Positions 1 through 12,455 of a stretch of DNA of 64,000 nt are shown in pieces. Both the position numbers and the translations under genes were made by a program. Every line of letters begins with the position of its first letter. The first letter of the stretch is position 1. This DNA is from Arenicola marina (Eukaryota; Annelida; Polychaeta; Arenicolidae), in assembly GCA_964019135.1 (NCBI GenBank), contig OZ025258.1:10311961-10375960 (forward strand), in the 5' to 3' direction. The notes under the pieces are model-generated. The model was not told where the DNA came from. It saw only the letters and a program-made list of their open reading frames with translations, and searched no databases.

Positions 1-1227
1 CTCTAGTCCGTCCTTCCGTCTGGCATACAGCCACCATCCTAATACTGCAACAACAGAATGCCACGAATCAAAAGTAGTTAAATCATAATGGCATTAGTTT
101 TTAAATGCTTTATTTAATCATTCATTTAAATTAACGTTTCGCAGGGTGAACAGATAACATTGCCATATGTTTATATCTAACGGCTGACGATGAATGGCAA
201 GGCTTTGTTACTGATGAACTGAATTATAATTCAGTGATAATATAATATATATAACATACCATCATATTCTAACCCTTATTTGCATATGATAATAAGGTAC
301 TCTTTAAGACACGTTTATACATCATATTGATGTACGTATATATGAGGACATGTACATGTATATATGCTACGTATAATAATAATAATAACAATGAGTACGA
401 TCGAGTAACGAATGGAACACACTGGCTGGATGGATCAGCGCGTCAGGCCAATATGGGCAAAAGCGGACCGACAACTCTCTTGGGATAAGATGAATCAATG
501 ACTTGTAAATATCGACGTTAAATAAATCTCTACAGTATTTCAGTCCTGGAACTGAAACGGAGGACTCGAAGATCTAAGCTGCTATAGTTGAATGAAGCTC
601 ATCGCGCTACCAAGATACACGTGTCTACCAATACATGTATATAACTAGATTTAAATGGACCTGCGGCAAGTACAATTATATCAGGCGTATTAAAGCTATG
701 AGTATCAATACCTGGTTACATTAATATGGTCTTCAAATTGGCTACACGGTGCGCCATCAAGAAACAGTTTTTTGCCCGTACAAGTACAGATTAAGATCAA
801 GCAAAGGCAAAAATAAGATACAAATCAACTCCTTATCGTTAACTTCTCTTTGGAATGCATTTTTTCCCTGAAAGTTTCATTTTCAGGCACGTAATTCACG
901 ACAAAAAAAAATTTATAAATATCATGGAAAGATTGCGACATCAAATATACACGTAAAATATGAATTAAAAGTATGTTAAAAACTCCGTAACCCAGGAAGA
1001 AATACTGAAACATAGAATAAAGAATAGAAGTATGGTAAAAACCTAATAGAGTCAGACATTGATCTTTCAAAGCATGGCTAACCACTGAGTAAGTATGCAT
1101 TTCACATATCCAGCTGTATATTTTAATAATAAGGACAAGCCTGGCAGTGTACGTTATCATGTGTAACTAGCATAATGGCCTGGCATGGTAAATACCAGGA
1201 CAAATCATAGCAGGAATGCAGGAATGT
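1..1227. other. AT-rich spacer, no gene recognised
   Basis: AT-rich sequence with short simple-sequence patches. Open frames are short, lack recognisable motifs and have no convincing splice context. I see nothing annotatable here. Confidence 0.6.
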
Positions 1228-1500
1228 TGTGCACTTGTGTATGATTGATTGGTTGCTTATTCAGGACGCTTTAACCACTTTGGGTCATATCGCGTCAATG
1301 GGAGAAGGGAGGAAGAGTGGAGCCATGTCCCCGGGGGTAACCCCCTACTCTTTACGAAGAAAGACATGAGATCTTTATCCTGCGACCCCACAGACATGGC
1401 CACAGCGGGGCGCGAACCACCGATCCACGTGTCGTTAGGTGGCCAGAGCACTCAAGGCGAGCACTCTAGCCCACTGAGATATCGCGCCGGCCCCACACTT
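1228..1500 (-). mobile_element. tRNA-derived SINE, family A copy 1
   Basis: Read on the minus strand this begins with a tRNA-like head: an A-box-like segment (ATATCTCAGTGGGCTAGAG) and a B-box-like segment (GGTGGTTCGCGCCCC). A shared body follows (CCATGTCTGTGGGGTC, then GGGGTTACCCCCGGGGACAT), and the element ends near CGTCCTGAATAAGCAACC. The same body recurs at 5108-5358 and 62882-63112, with a shortened copy at 58099-58225. That makes it a dispersed family, so the open frames across it are not genes. Confidence 0.75.
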
Positions 1501-1547
1501 GTGTATAAAACAATGCAACAAACATCAATTGTTCAGAGCGCTACCCA

Positions 1548-1860
1548 ATGAGCCCCCGATACAAGTGGCAATTGGCTGGTGGCAATTGCAACTGCTGGCA
1601 ATTGCAATGCTACTGGTGGCAATGGTTCAGAGCGCTACCCAATGAGCTCCCGATACAAGTGGCAATTGGCTGGTGGCAATCGCAATGCCGTTGGCAATTG
1701 CAATGCTGGTGGCAATGGTTCAGAGCGCTAACCAATGAGCTCCCGATACAAGTGACAATTGGCTGGTGGCAATTGCAATGCTGGTGGCAGTTGCAATGCT
1801 GTTGGTGGCAATTGCAATGCTGGTGGCAATTGCACTGCTGGTGGCAATTGCGCTGCTCCA
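1548..1860. repeat. CAATTG-rich minisatellite
   Basis: Compound tandem repeat. A longer unit (TTCAGAGCGCTACCCAATGA, then CTCCCGATACAAGTGGCAAT) recurs about three times. Embedded in it is a short unit, GGTGGCAATTGCAATGCT, repeated many times. The open frames on both strands consist only of W/Q/C/N/H-rich repeats and are repeat artefacts. Confidence 0.85.
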
Positions 1861-1934
1861 CTTTATATGACTCAACTATTAAAACTAAGATTAGTCCCAT
1901 ATAATTCACTCCGATGAAACAATAGTCCCGCTCG

Positions 1935-4900
1935 AGCTCTGCACACGGTAAGCGCCACGGTGTGACCACCAAGGCCTTTACACAATATCACACACCAGGG
2001 GACGCAGCTTTATCGCTGCACTCGGTAAGCCCCACGGTGTGAGCACCAAGGCCTTTACACAATATCACACACCAGAGGACGCAGCTTTATCGCTGCACAC
2101 GGTAAGCCCCACGGTGTGACCACCAAGGCCTTTACACAATATCACACACCAGAGGACGCAGCTTTATCGCTGCACTCGGTAAGTGCCACGGTGTGACCAC
2201 CAAGGCCTTTACACAATATCACACACCAGAGGACGCAGCTTTATCGCTGCACTCGGTAAGCCCCACGGTGTGACCACCAAGGCCTTTACACAATATCACA
2301 CACCAGGGGACGCAGCTTTATCGCTGCACTCGGTAAGCCCCACGGTGTGACCACCAAGGCCTTTACACAATATCACACACCAGAGGACGCAGCTTTATCG
2401 CTGCACACGGTAAGCCCCACGGTGTGACCACCAAGGCCTTTACACAATATCACACACCAGGGGACGCAGCTTTATCGCTGCACTCGGTAAGCGCCACGGT
2501 GTGACCACCAAGGCCTTTACACAATATCACACACCAGAGGACGCAGCTTTATCGCTGCACTCGGTAAGCGCCACGGTGTGACCACCAAGGCCTTTACACA
2601 ATATCACACACCAGAGGACGCAGCTTTATCGCTGCACTCGGTAAGCGCCACGGTGTGACCACCAAGGCCTTTACACAATATCACACACCAGAGGACGCAG
2701 CTTTATCGCTGCACACGGTAAGCCCCACGGTGTGACCACCAAGGCCTTTACACAATATCACACACCAGGGGACGCAGCTTTATCGCTGCACTCGGTAAGC
2801 GCCACGGTGTGACCACCAAGGCCTTTACACAATATCACACACCAGAGGACGCAGCTTTATCGCTGCACTCGGTAAGCGCCACGGTGTGACCACCAAGGCC
2901 TTTACACAATATCACACACCAGAGGACGCAGCTTTATCGCTGCACTCGGTAAGCGCCACGGTGTGACCACCAAGGCCTTTACACAATATCACACACCAGA
3001 GGACGCAGCTTTATCGCTGCACTCGGTAAGCCCCACGGTGTGACCACCAAGGCCTTTACACAATATCACACACCAGAGGACGCAGCTTTATCGCTGCACT
3101 CGGTAAGCGCCACGGTGTGACCACCAAGGCCTTTACACAATATCACACACCAGAGGACGCAGTCTTATCGCTGCACACGGTAAGCGCCACGGTGTGCGCA
3201 CCAAGGCCTTTACACAATATCACACACCAGGGGACGCAGCTTTATCGCTGCATACGGTAAGCGCCACGGTGTGACCACCAAGGCCTTTACACAATATCAC
3301 ACACCAGAGGACGCAGCTTTATCGCTGCACACGGTAAGCCCCACGGTGTGACCACCAAGGCCTTTACACAATATCACACACCAGAGGACGCAGCTTTATC
3401 GCTGCACTCGGTAAGCGCCACGGTGTGACCACCAAGGCCTTTACACAATATCACACACCAGAGGACGCAGCTTTATCGCTGCACACGGTAAGCGCCACGG
3501 TGTGCGCACCAAGGCCTTTACACAATATCACACACCAGGGGACGCAGCTTTATCGCTGCATACGGTAAGCGCCACGGTGTGACCACCAAGGCCTTTACAC
3601 AATATCACACACCAGAGGACGCAGCTTTATCGCTGCACACGGTAAGCCCCACGGTGTGACCACCAAGGCCTTTACACAATATCACACACCAGAGGACGCA
3701 GCTTTATCGCTGCACTCGGTAAGCGCCACGGTGTGACCACCAAGGCCTTTACACAATATCACACACCAGAGGACGCAGCTTTATCGCTGCACACGGTAAG
3801 CGCCACGGTGTGCGCACCAAGGCCTTTACACAATATCACACACCAGAGGACGCAGCTTTATCGCTGCACACGGTAAGCGCCACGGTGTGAGCACCAAGGC
3901 CTTTACACAATATCACACACCAGAGGACGCAGCTTTATCGCTGCACACGGTAAGCGCCACGGTGTGACCACCAAGGCCTTTACACAATATCACACACCAG
4001 AGGACGCAGCTTTATCGCTGCACTCGGTAAGCGCCACGGTGTGACCACCAAGGCCTTTACACAATATCACACACCAGAGGACGCAGCTTTATCGCTGCAC
4101 ACGGTAAGCGCCACGGTGTGCGCACCAAGGCCTTTACACAATATCACACACCAGAGGACGCAGCTTTATCGCTGCACACGGTAAGCGCCACGGTGTGAGC
4201 ACCAAGGCCTTTACACAATATCACACACCAGAGGACGCAGCTTTATCGCTGCACACGGTAAGCGCCACGGTGTGAGCACCAAGGCCTTTACACAATATCA
4301 CACACCAGAGGACGCAGCTTTATCGCTGCACACGGTAAGCCCCACGGTGTGACCACCAAGGCCTTTACACAATATCAGACACCAGAGGACGCAGCTTTAT
4401 CGCTGCACACGGTAAGCCCCACGGTGTGACCACCAAGGCCTTTACACAATATCACACACCAGAGGACGCAGCTTTATCGCTGCACACGGTAAGCGCCACG
4501 GTGTGACCACCAAGGCCTTTACACAATATCACACACCAGAGGACGCAGCTTTATCGCTGCACACGGTAAGCGCCACGGTGTGACCACCAAGGCCTTTACA
4601 TAACATCACACACCAGGGGACGCAGCTTTATCGCTGCACTCGGTAAGCCCCACGGTGTGACCACCAAGGCCTTTACACAATATCACACACCAGAGGACGC
4701 AGCTTTATCGCTGCACACGGTAAGCCCCACGGTGTGACCACCAAGGCCTTTACACAATATCACACACCAGAGGACGCAGCCTTATCGCTGCACTCGGTAA
4801 GCCCCACGGTGTGACCACCAAGGCCTTTACACAATATCACACACCAGGGGACGCAGCTTTATCGCTGCACACGGTAAGCGCCACGGTGTGACCACCAAGG

Positions 4901-5101
4901 CCTTTACATAACATCACACACCAGGGGACGCAGCTTTATCGCTGCACTCGGTAAGCGCCACGGTGTGACCACCAAGGCCTTTACACAATATCACACACCA
5001 GGGGACGCAGCTTTATCGCTGCACTCGGTAAGCCCCACGGTGTGACCACCAAGGCCTTTACACAATATCACACACCAGAGGACGCAGCTTTATCGCTGCA
5101 C
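1935..5101. repeat. 77-bp tandem array, about 41 units
   Basis: The unit contains CGGTAAGCGCCACGGTGTG, ACCACCAAGGCCTTTACACA and GGACGCAGCTTTATCGCTGC. The GGTAAG landmark is at 1947 and at 5027, which is 3080 bp or exactly 40 periods of 77, so the array shows no net length change. Variation is almost all substitution: GCGCC/GCCCC, CACTCGG/CACACGG/CATACGG, AGAGG/AGGGG, GTGTGACC/GTGTGAGC/GTGTGCGC. Between about 3195 and 4120 the GTGTGCGC variant recurs every four units (308 bp), indicating a local higher-order repeat. The unit contains a small hairpin, GCAGC-TTTATC-GCTGC. No gene is evident in it. Confidence 0.95.
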
Positions 5102-5107
5102 GCGACA

Positions 5108-5358
5108 TACGACGGTTGGTTTAATATGTTGTACATTCAAGACGCCTTTACCAATTCTGGTCCTACTGCATCAATGGGAGAAGGAAGGGAAGAGCGGAGC
5201 CATGTCCCCGGGGGTAACCCCCTACTCTTTGCGAAGAAGGACATGGGATCTTTATCCTGCGACCACACAGGCTTGGCCACAGCAGGGCGCGAACCCCCGA
5301 CCCACGTGCCGATACAGCGCTGAATGCCAGCGTTCTAACCCGCTGAGCTATCGGGCGG
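5108..5358 (-). mobile_element. tRNA-derived SINE, family A copy 2
   Basis: Abuts the end of the 77-bp array. The minus strand starts with a good tRNA-like head: GCCCGATAGCTCAGCGGGTT as A-box region and GGGGGTTCGCGCCCTG as B box. It then has the same CCCCGGGGGTAACCCC-containing body as the copies at 1228 and 62882. Confidence 0.75.
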
Positions 5359-5584
5359 CGTTAATACATGGGAAGTGAGGAGTGATTAACGCGCGACTGA
5401 TGGCGCCACCTGGTGAGTGTCAGACGAAGAGACCGTCGAGAGAGGCCACCGAGTCCTTCCACTGATAAGTCATGTTGCCACGGTGAAACTGAAACATACA
5501 ATCGGTATACAGGACCTCAAACAATGAATAATACCACAAGGTTCATTCAACTACATTGTATATTCTCATTCAAGTACTTTTCTA

Positions 5585-5590
5585 TTTATT
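5585..5590 (-). terminator. RSKR poly(A) signal (AATAAA)
   Basis: TTTATT on the plus strand gives AATAAA in the sense of the kinase gene, 63 bp beyond its stop codon at 5653. It is the closest canonical hexamer and probably sets the 3' end. Confidence 0.55.
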
Positions 5591-5652
5591 AAACTATAGG
5601 TCGATTTGAACTCATTGGTGTTTTACAGCATTTTTAGCTTTGATCGTGCCCT

Positions 5653-8600
5653 TCACAAGTAATGTACTAGTGTAGTATTAACATAATAATCCTTGTTACG
5701 GAGACCTACCAGAGAGTCGTCCAGACTGTTGGCCAGGCTACCCGTGCGGGAGAGAGCCCCAGTGCTGAAGCTCTCATTCATATGAGTGTTGTTCATGTAA
5801 TCCAGAGGGTTAATCTGAGAAAAATAAGACAAACGAAACATACAAACATACTTTGATATACATCACAGTGACGTATTCCTGAATTATACGTTCATTTTTG
5901 GTTGATAAACTAAGTTCCGCTGCATGTGACAAACAAAAATATATGGATACCTTTTTCCTTCGGAGGTGCTCGAAGCTGAGATTGCGGAAGAACGGGTGGT
6001 TCTGTAGGACCCTGACGTCGTGGATTCGCTCCTCGGGATCGCGCACCAGTAACTGAAAGTACACCGCACACTTTCTGGTGACGTAACCAAGAGAGCGCTC
6101 CTTACGCCAAGGCTAATACATGTATCTGCAATTTACATCAGTGCTTCTTCTCCAGTCAAACTTCACCAGCCAAAAATCGATGGCAAAAAAACGGGACTCT
6201 TTTTGTCCAACCGACCTGCTTCTAGATTGTTATCATTTATACTGTCGCCCAATATTCAGTTATTGCAAGCTTTCATTTCTCTCAGTCAGAAAAAAATTCC
6301 CGGGATATCACAATAGGTTTGGATGAAACCTAACCCCGATGCAGGGCGCGAACCCATGACCCGTTGATCTGCAGCTAACCAACTGACCTGGGGAGGCTCC
6401 CCTTTCCAAGTCAGCCAACACAGATACCCAGTCTCCCAGACGCCAATCTGGACAGCCAATTCCTACCTGACCGACACAGTCGCGAACCTCTGGGCTGAAG
6501 TCCGCCTTGGGGGGCAGGCTGTAGTTGTGGCGCTTCACCAGTTGTCCCATCTCGATGTGATCGTCAGCTGCCCGCAAGGGATACTGAAGCGAACAACAAA
6601 TAACAATCTATCCTAAGCAGGTCTCCGAAGCGCATGTTCATGGCACTCAGTGCTCAGGGTGTCATTACACTAAAATCCCGTAACGATCTTTTGCTCGTAA
6701 AATAAAAAAAAATAAAAAAAATAAAAAATGCTCAATTTATCATAAATATATGTTTTAGAAATAATACTGACGGAAAATAAATTTCACGATGATTGCACCC
6801 CAATTTTCGTTTGCTTGTAAAATTACGACCAATCGTTAAATCAGCACGAACAATATTGGGTCACGAGCTCGTAACTCTTGGGGGAAAGATCCCCTGGTCA
6901 TCGTCAGAGGAACCCGGGGGGCCAGAAGAGTAGTCGACGCGACCGGCCCAGTGCTCAGGGACACCCTGGTGTACATATGGGTTAAACCGGGGGAGCGCGT
7001 GCGGCAGCGCAGCGCGACTTGGTGATGTGAGTGTGTGCTACGGCGCCACGGGGCGTGAGGCAAATGAAAGCGCATGTATTTTAAAGTCTTGTCTTTGGAC
7101 TAATCAGGATATATGAATGATGAAATCAAATCAGGATAAAACACGACTAAAGGGGGGCACACGGCAGATGGCAGCCAATTAGGATGCCATAGAATGATGA
7201 CGCCCAATCAGAATGGCTTACAACGGCATATTTCCAATGGTTAACTATACGAGGATGCCCAGGCAATAGACTCACCTTGCCCGTCAGTAGCGTGTACATG
7301 AGTATTCCCAGGGACCACCAGTCTGAAGTGTGGCCATATGATTGCCGGCTCAATATTTCTGGAGCTGTTCATCGCATTACAAACGACAAAATAAAAGAAG
7401 AAAACATGCATGTTAACAATCATTACTTTCTTTTTTGTCAAAAATAAAACAATGCAGTTCAGTGAAAAGACATCCCACAAGTAGCGTTACCAAACACAAT
7501 TATTAAAAAAATATTGTGTTCAAACTATATAAGAGTTACCTACGACCGAATGCGCAAATCTGATTTAACCTGCGGTTGCCATACATTGGAACACAATTGA
7601 GAATAATACAATGAACACGGAACTTTTTTCCTGTTTCATTGAAGTGCCCTGTGATTTTTAAATGGTGTACTGTCTCTGTTAGTGTTGGTGGGACAAGGGA
7701 TAAGACGCTACCTATGTACTGCAAGGTTCCACAGATGGTCTTTGTCCTCTGTCCCAGCTGAAGCCACTTGGCCAGACCGAAGTCGATAACCTTCAGATGC
7801 CCTGGAATATCGCTTTCACATGAGAAATATGCCGAAAGTTGACTAACTGGGTTGTGCAGAGACTAAGACATTGTATGGAATGTATTGTATTAGCATACAT
7901 GTATAAACATAACATAAATTCGTATTTGGAATTAATCGACAAAAAAAATATACTATCAAGCAAAATAAAAACATAAGTGGCCCTTACCATCACCGTCAAT
8001 CAAGATGTTCTCCATCTGCAACAGAGACGGTCACATCAGAGTAAAACTTTGGAGCTGTACAAACCCAGACAACATAACGGCGAGAAAAAAGTAGCATCAG
8101 CGTACAAATTGTGTCATGAAAATTTTACTTATTTTCACATACATTAAACGGTTTGACAACAACGCTCACCTTAAGATCCCTGTAGATAATTCCTGATGTA
8201 TGAAGAAAATCTGAAATGAAATAAAAGAAATATATGGCAGGTTTCTTAGATGATTCTCACCAAACAAGGCAAAGCTCGTCACAACTCCATGGTACGATAA
8301 TGTAAAGTAATTTCGTTGGGCGGATGGCTTGCAGGCACACTGTGAAATATAAATACACCAAAATACAATTTAAGGAAAGTACATAAGGTCTAGACAACTG
8401 CAAACTAAGTGGTCAGCTCGTAACTCACCGAGAACTAGTCCAGCAACACTAGACTGTTGCACGACATATCCAAGTTGGGAGCGGACCGCGTTTCATTTGT
8501 TGAACTCACCGAGAACAAGCGCCAGTTCTGCTACGTATATTCTGACTAGGTCTTCCGGAAAGAAATCTCTCTCTCTCCAGGCTGTAAACAGCTCCCCTCT

Positions 8601-10943
8601 TGGAATGTATTCCATGACTGTTACGAAACAAAAGTGCATGATCATTAGTACCTCGGAAAGAAGGTCTAAAACAGGTCGTGCGATGCACAATCAAATTAAT
8701 ATAGGGATCCTAACATTGCCGCTTGGGATGAACAATAGGGTTAAAAGTAAGGCGACATCAAAAAGTTAACAAAATAGGCTTCTATGTTCAGACTTCTAGT
8801 TGCAGTATAAAAACCAGATTGATTGATCAAATCTAATGTATCCTACCTATGAATATGAAATCCTTATTCTGGAAGAACCAATACGGTTTCACAATGAATG
8901 GATGGTGCCCAACAAAATCCTGGAAAACAAAAACAAATATTAACATTCTGTTTTTTTTATTATAACAATAATAAACGGGTAGAACAGTCGGGGATAGCAA
9001 ATGGTAAATGAATACGAATTGGATCTCTCTAATGGCACCGATCCAGATTCTTAAAGTGAGGCATAATGTATGAGGCACGTCTACCCATTTAGGTACTACC
9101 CGCATTCGACATTTTGGCCCAACTCTCACCTAGACCTCCCTACCCTCACCTAGAACTCTCGACCCTCACCTAGACCTCCCGACCTTCACCTAGACCTCTC
9201 GACCCTCACCTGGACATCCCGACACTCAGCTAGACCTATCGACCCTCACCTAGACCTCCCGACCCTCACCTAGACCTTCCGACCCTCACCTGGACCTCCC
9301 GACCCTCACCTAGACCTATCGACCCTCACCTAGACCTCCCGACCCTCACCTAGACCTCCCGACCCAACCTGGACCTCTTGTCCCTCACCTACACAACCTC
9401 CTAAACCTAGATTTCCAATTATCATCTGTTCCATGGGCGTCCGCATTTTCAACTGCATGCCACAACACTCACCTGGATGCTGCCTTCGTCTTTGCACTGC
9501 TGTACAGCTCCATCCATTTGGATCTTAATTTTCCTCATCATCTGTTAATAAATCATTATTTCTCAACTCATCTGCCATGTAACAAACTTAGGATTTGTTT
9601 TCACAAGTCAACAGCTAAGAGTAATGTGCAAAAAACTGTTACGATTATACATATAGGACATGGATTGACTTAACCAGTGGTCATCCAAATGTCAAGTCCA
9701 TGCCAGTCCCCCAAGTGAGAGAGAACACCGATAACATACAGATATAGTTACCCAGTCCGATACATCAATTGATCATTGGCCATAATTTACCCTCATCTAT
9801 ACAGTTTTTTTGCCCCAGTTTTCCCACCTACATTTGAAGGAATTGCGCCTTTTGGATAAAGTCAGCAATGACAAATTAACATACCTTCATTGCATACTTA
9901 TAGTTGTGTTGTGTGTGATGTTGAACTTTTAATACATTTCCAAAAGCCCCCTTTGCAATGACTTCCATCACCTGAAAGACAAGATAAATATATTATGCAC
10001 AGGGATATAATGTGACATTTAGTAGCTTAAAGTTTACACTAACAACACTGAAGTTTGCATTGAATAGTATCACTATTTATGACATAGCTACCACGAATGT
10101 AGAGGAATTGTCAGTCAGAGGTAGATGGCAGTCTGCATATGCAAAAATGGTCATATGAGAACTGCAGCATTAAAATTTTACATTGTACTGGTACACACCA
10201 ACAACAGAGTACTGGAATATGGCAGTACCTAACTCAACGGACAAGGTATTAACCTGAAATTGAGTGAGGTTGATGTTGTCTTGTTGTGGATATTCTGGGA
10301 GGAAAACATCAGTGAGGTAAGAAATTGGTCTTGCAGGTAAAGGTTGTGGCTCCCCCCATCTTTCTCTGTGTGATGTCCTCCTTAAGTCGTAGCTAATCTC
10401 TTGTTTCTTTTTCCTCGCTCGAAGTGACCTTCTAATACTCCAAGACCAAGGCTGAGTCCGTGAAAATGTCTGAAATTCAATTTTTTCCCCATGCATTATT
10501 TCACTTTGCAATTTTATGTAAATGTTCAACACTTACCTTCACAAATCAATCCACAGTTACTGCAACAATTATTAGAATACCTCACAGGCACACTCAAGTA
10601 TGTGATACAATATATTTTTTGGTGCCATGGAGATTTATCTCTTCAACATTTTTATCAGTATACTATACAGGTCAATTGGCTTTGTAAATTGCATTATCAT
10701 AATAAACAATTTGGTAGGTTCCCCCACCAATTTGTTAAATAACTGACACATCTTAACAAGAGGTATTTGAATTGATAATGAAATAAAGAATGTAACGATT
10801 ACTTGTCCACAGTGGGGACAATATAGATACTACCCAGATGTCATCACCTGTCGTCCACTCTGTCTTCCATTGGATGGCTCATCACTATCATTTGTTGCAG
10901 TGCTGCGTCTAATTGTGGATTCCTGACTTGAGCTGTTACCCAT
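5653..10943 (-). CDS. RSKR: Ribosomal protein S6 kinase-related protein (RSKR/SGK494-like AGC kinase), 13 exons, complete
   Basis: Ser/Thr kinase of the AGC type. Coding exons in sense order: 10848-10943, 10254-10469, 9885-9971, 9473-9541, 8847-8919, 8510-8617, 8170-8210, 7988-8015, 7712-7801, 7276-7364, 6467-6583, 5951-6052, 5653-5814. All junctions are GT-AG and the phases join into 425 aa, close to the roughly 410 aa of human RSKR. The start gives MGNSSSQES, a likely N-myristoylation signal. Kinase landmarks: glycine loop GAFGNV (112-117), ATP lysine K133, alpha-C glutamate E152, catalytic YRDLK (226-230), DFG (246-248), T-loop ICGTLQY, APE (270-272). The pre-kinase segment [11 protein letters not shown] and the phrases QCKDEGSIQ and [13 protein letters not shown] match the vertebrate protein. 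All catalytic residues are present, so it should be active. Substrates are unknown. Orthology rests on remembered family sequences, not on a search. Confidence 0.87.
6326..6416 (-). mobile_element. tRNA-derived SINE fragment, family B, in RSKR intron 11
   Basis: On the minus strand this reads as a tRNA-like head: A-box-like GTCAGTTGGTTAGCTGCAG and B-box-like GGTCATGGGTTCGCGCCCTG. The same head is found at 44095-44176. It lies between RSKR exons 11 and 12, about 50 bp past the exon 11 donor. Confidence 0.6.
8422..8516 (-). mobile_element. 67-bp insertion with 14-bp target duplication containing the RSKR exon 6 splice donor
   Basis: The 14-mer AACTCACCGAGAAC occurs at 8422-8435 and 8503-8516 and flanks a 67-bp insert (8436-8502). 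On the sense strand this 14-mer is the exon 6 end plus donor (GTTCTCG|GTGAGTT), so the insertion duplicated a 5' splice site. The insert ends with GTTGGGAGCGGACCGCG, TTTCATTTGTTG. Near-identical sequence lies at 48894-48925, showing a mobile family. The distal donor is 81 bp downstream; its use would keep phase but reads a stop codon (TGA) soon after GEFNK, so the proximal donor is the productive one. Confidence 0.7.
9120..9405. repeat. 20-bp minisatellite in RSKR intron 4
   Basis: About 14 units of a 20-bp repeat (CCTCACCTAGACCTCCCGAC). In the kinase sense strand each unit carries TAG|GTGAGG, which resembles a 5' splice site. The real exon 4 donor (CAG|GTGAGTG) lies about 70 bp upstream in sense orientation. 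Confidence 0.85.
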
Positions 10944-12155
10944 CAGCGTCTCTGCACCTTTAACAAAGAAATTGTTACAGTAACATAAAAAATACTAACT
11001 CTTTACCATATTAACCAGCATTTTTCCAGTAAACAAAAACACTCAATAAAGAAATACCCATACAAGCTATATAAAAATAATATATAAAGATATTATCCTA
11101 TTCAATTCCTATTGCTATTGGCAGCATATTTTTTATCTCCTTTGTTTAGCATTGACTGATGGCAACAACCTTTATTTTCACACTAAATTATGGACCTCAC
11201 CAATGCTCATTACGGGGCTTCCAGCGGTAAATTGGCCGTGTTATCCATGCTCATTACGGGGCTCTGAGGGATTCCCCCAAAAATGTGCAAAAATTGATAT
11301 TCCCTCAGGAAGCCGAGCCCGACCAACTACCTCCCACCCCCATCCCCTCCGAGCCAGCCGACACCCAATCGTCAAGGTGCATGGACTAATCCGCTGGCTC
11401 GCTACACCCCCCACCCACTTCCCCCACCCCATCCCCTGTCCCCCCTCACCCCTCTTAAATTCTTCGGCCATTGGCTGTTCGGCTATTATGAGTATACACC
11501 GATGGGGCATGCTCTCATCTCTTTCATTTACAAGATTGGAAACTCCCTCTCCCTGCTGATTTGACTGCACCTGGCACCACATATGCCATATCAGAAGATT
11601 TGTCCAGATGGTTCAGTTGAGTCTTGAAGTTAGCCTCGGCAATAAACACTAGCCTAGGGCTAGGTCATGTAAGTACGCTGTGATCAACCCGCTTTGGGCA
11701 GTCACATTTCTGGTTTTTAGTGGGTGCCCTTACTTTTCGCGTTTTCCGCTAGGTAAATTCGGCTTTTAGAAGTATCTTTTCTTTCCGGTCTGTTGCCTGA
11801 TGACTGATCATCTGATGACTTGTTAAGTTGTTTACATTAAATTTACATTTACAATGTCACATAATTTTTGGAAGTGTGGCATTTTAGAGTGTTGCATGGT
11901 GGGTTGGAAGACATATGGCTAACTTTGCTGTGTGGCGTGAGAAATGTTGAAGTAGCTCAGTGAACAGTGAAAGTTATGAGAGTCGTACTTACTCAGATTA
12001 TTAGGAGGTTTATGTTGCGAACGATAGCTCGTCTTTAAAACTTGTTTAAGGTAGCACACACGCAGATTATCTGCCACAGGTAGTACACATGTAAATCGCT
12101 TTTATAAGGTAGCACTTTTGTAAATCAACTCAGCTTTTGACAAACGAGATTCGAC
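10944..12155. other. Spacer between divergent RSKR and EMG1, proximal part
   Basis: The 5' flank of RSKR. Contains a C-rich tract (11320-11450) and an imperfect direct repeat of GCTCATTACGGGGCT at about 11207 and 11249. No coding exon is recognised. RSKR untranslated exons could lie here but I cannot place them. Confidence 0.4.
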
Positions 12156-12159
12156 ATTA

Positions 12160-12450
12160 CAGGGTTGAGTTGCGGGAGTCGTTGCGGGGCACGATTGACC
12201 GCGGTCGACCGCCTCAGCAAGAGCAGTCCCGTATTATGATATTAAACCCAGGACGACGATTCTTCTGAAATACGTGGGGGTAACACGTAAATATCGATGT
12301 ATACTAATTATCTTTTATTTATCAATACTTTACGCTATGTATAGAGTATATACTGCTAATATTTCCAAATTAGGGTTATTTATTTAGTGCATATGCCCGC
12401 AAAATATTGTACGCGGCGGTCGATCGTGCTCCGCAACTCAACCCTGGGCT
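12160..12450. mobile_element. Short inverted-repeat element (MITE-like)
   Basis: The left end (CAGGGTTGAGTTGCGG, then GGCACGATTGACCGC) is repeated in inverse at the right end near 12408-12448 (GCGGTCGATCGTGC, then CCGCAACTCAACCCTG). About 290 bp in all with no coding capacity. Flanking target duplications are not obvious. Confidence 0.5.
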
Positions 12451-12455
12451 GCAGA

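Noticed and set aside
1610..1972. Cys/His-rich 120-codon frame resembling a zinc-binding protein
   Set aside because: Translation of the CAATTG minisatellite; no splice or promoter support.
1935..5101. CRISPR-like array
   Set aside because: The units are contiguous 77-bp repeats with no unique spacers, no cas genes, and the surrounding genes are animal genes with introns.
7241..7480. Separate small genes within the kinase region
   Set aside because: Frames here are read-through of individual RSKR exons into introns and are explained by the 13-exon model.
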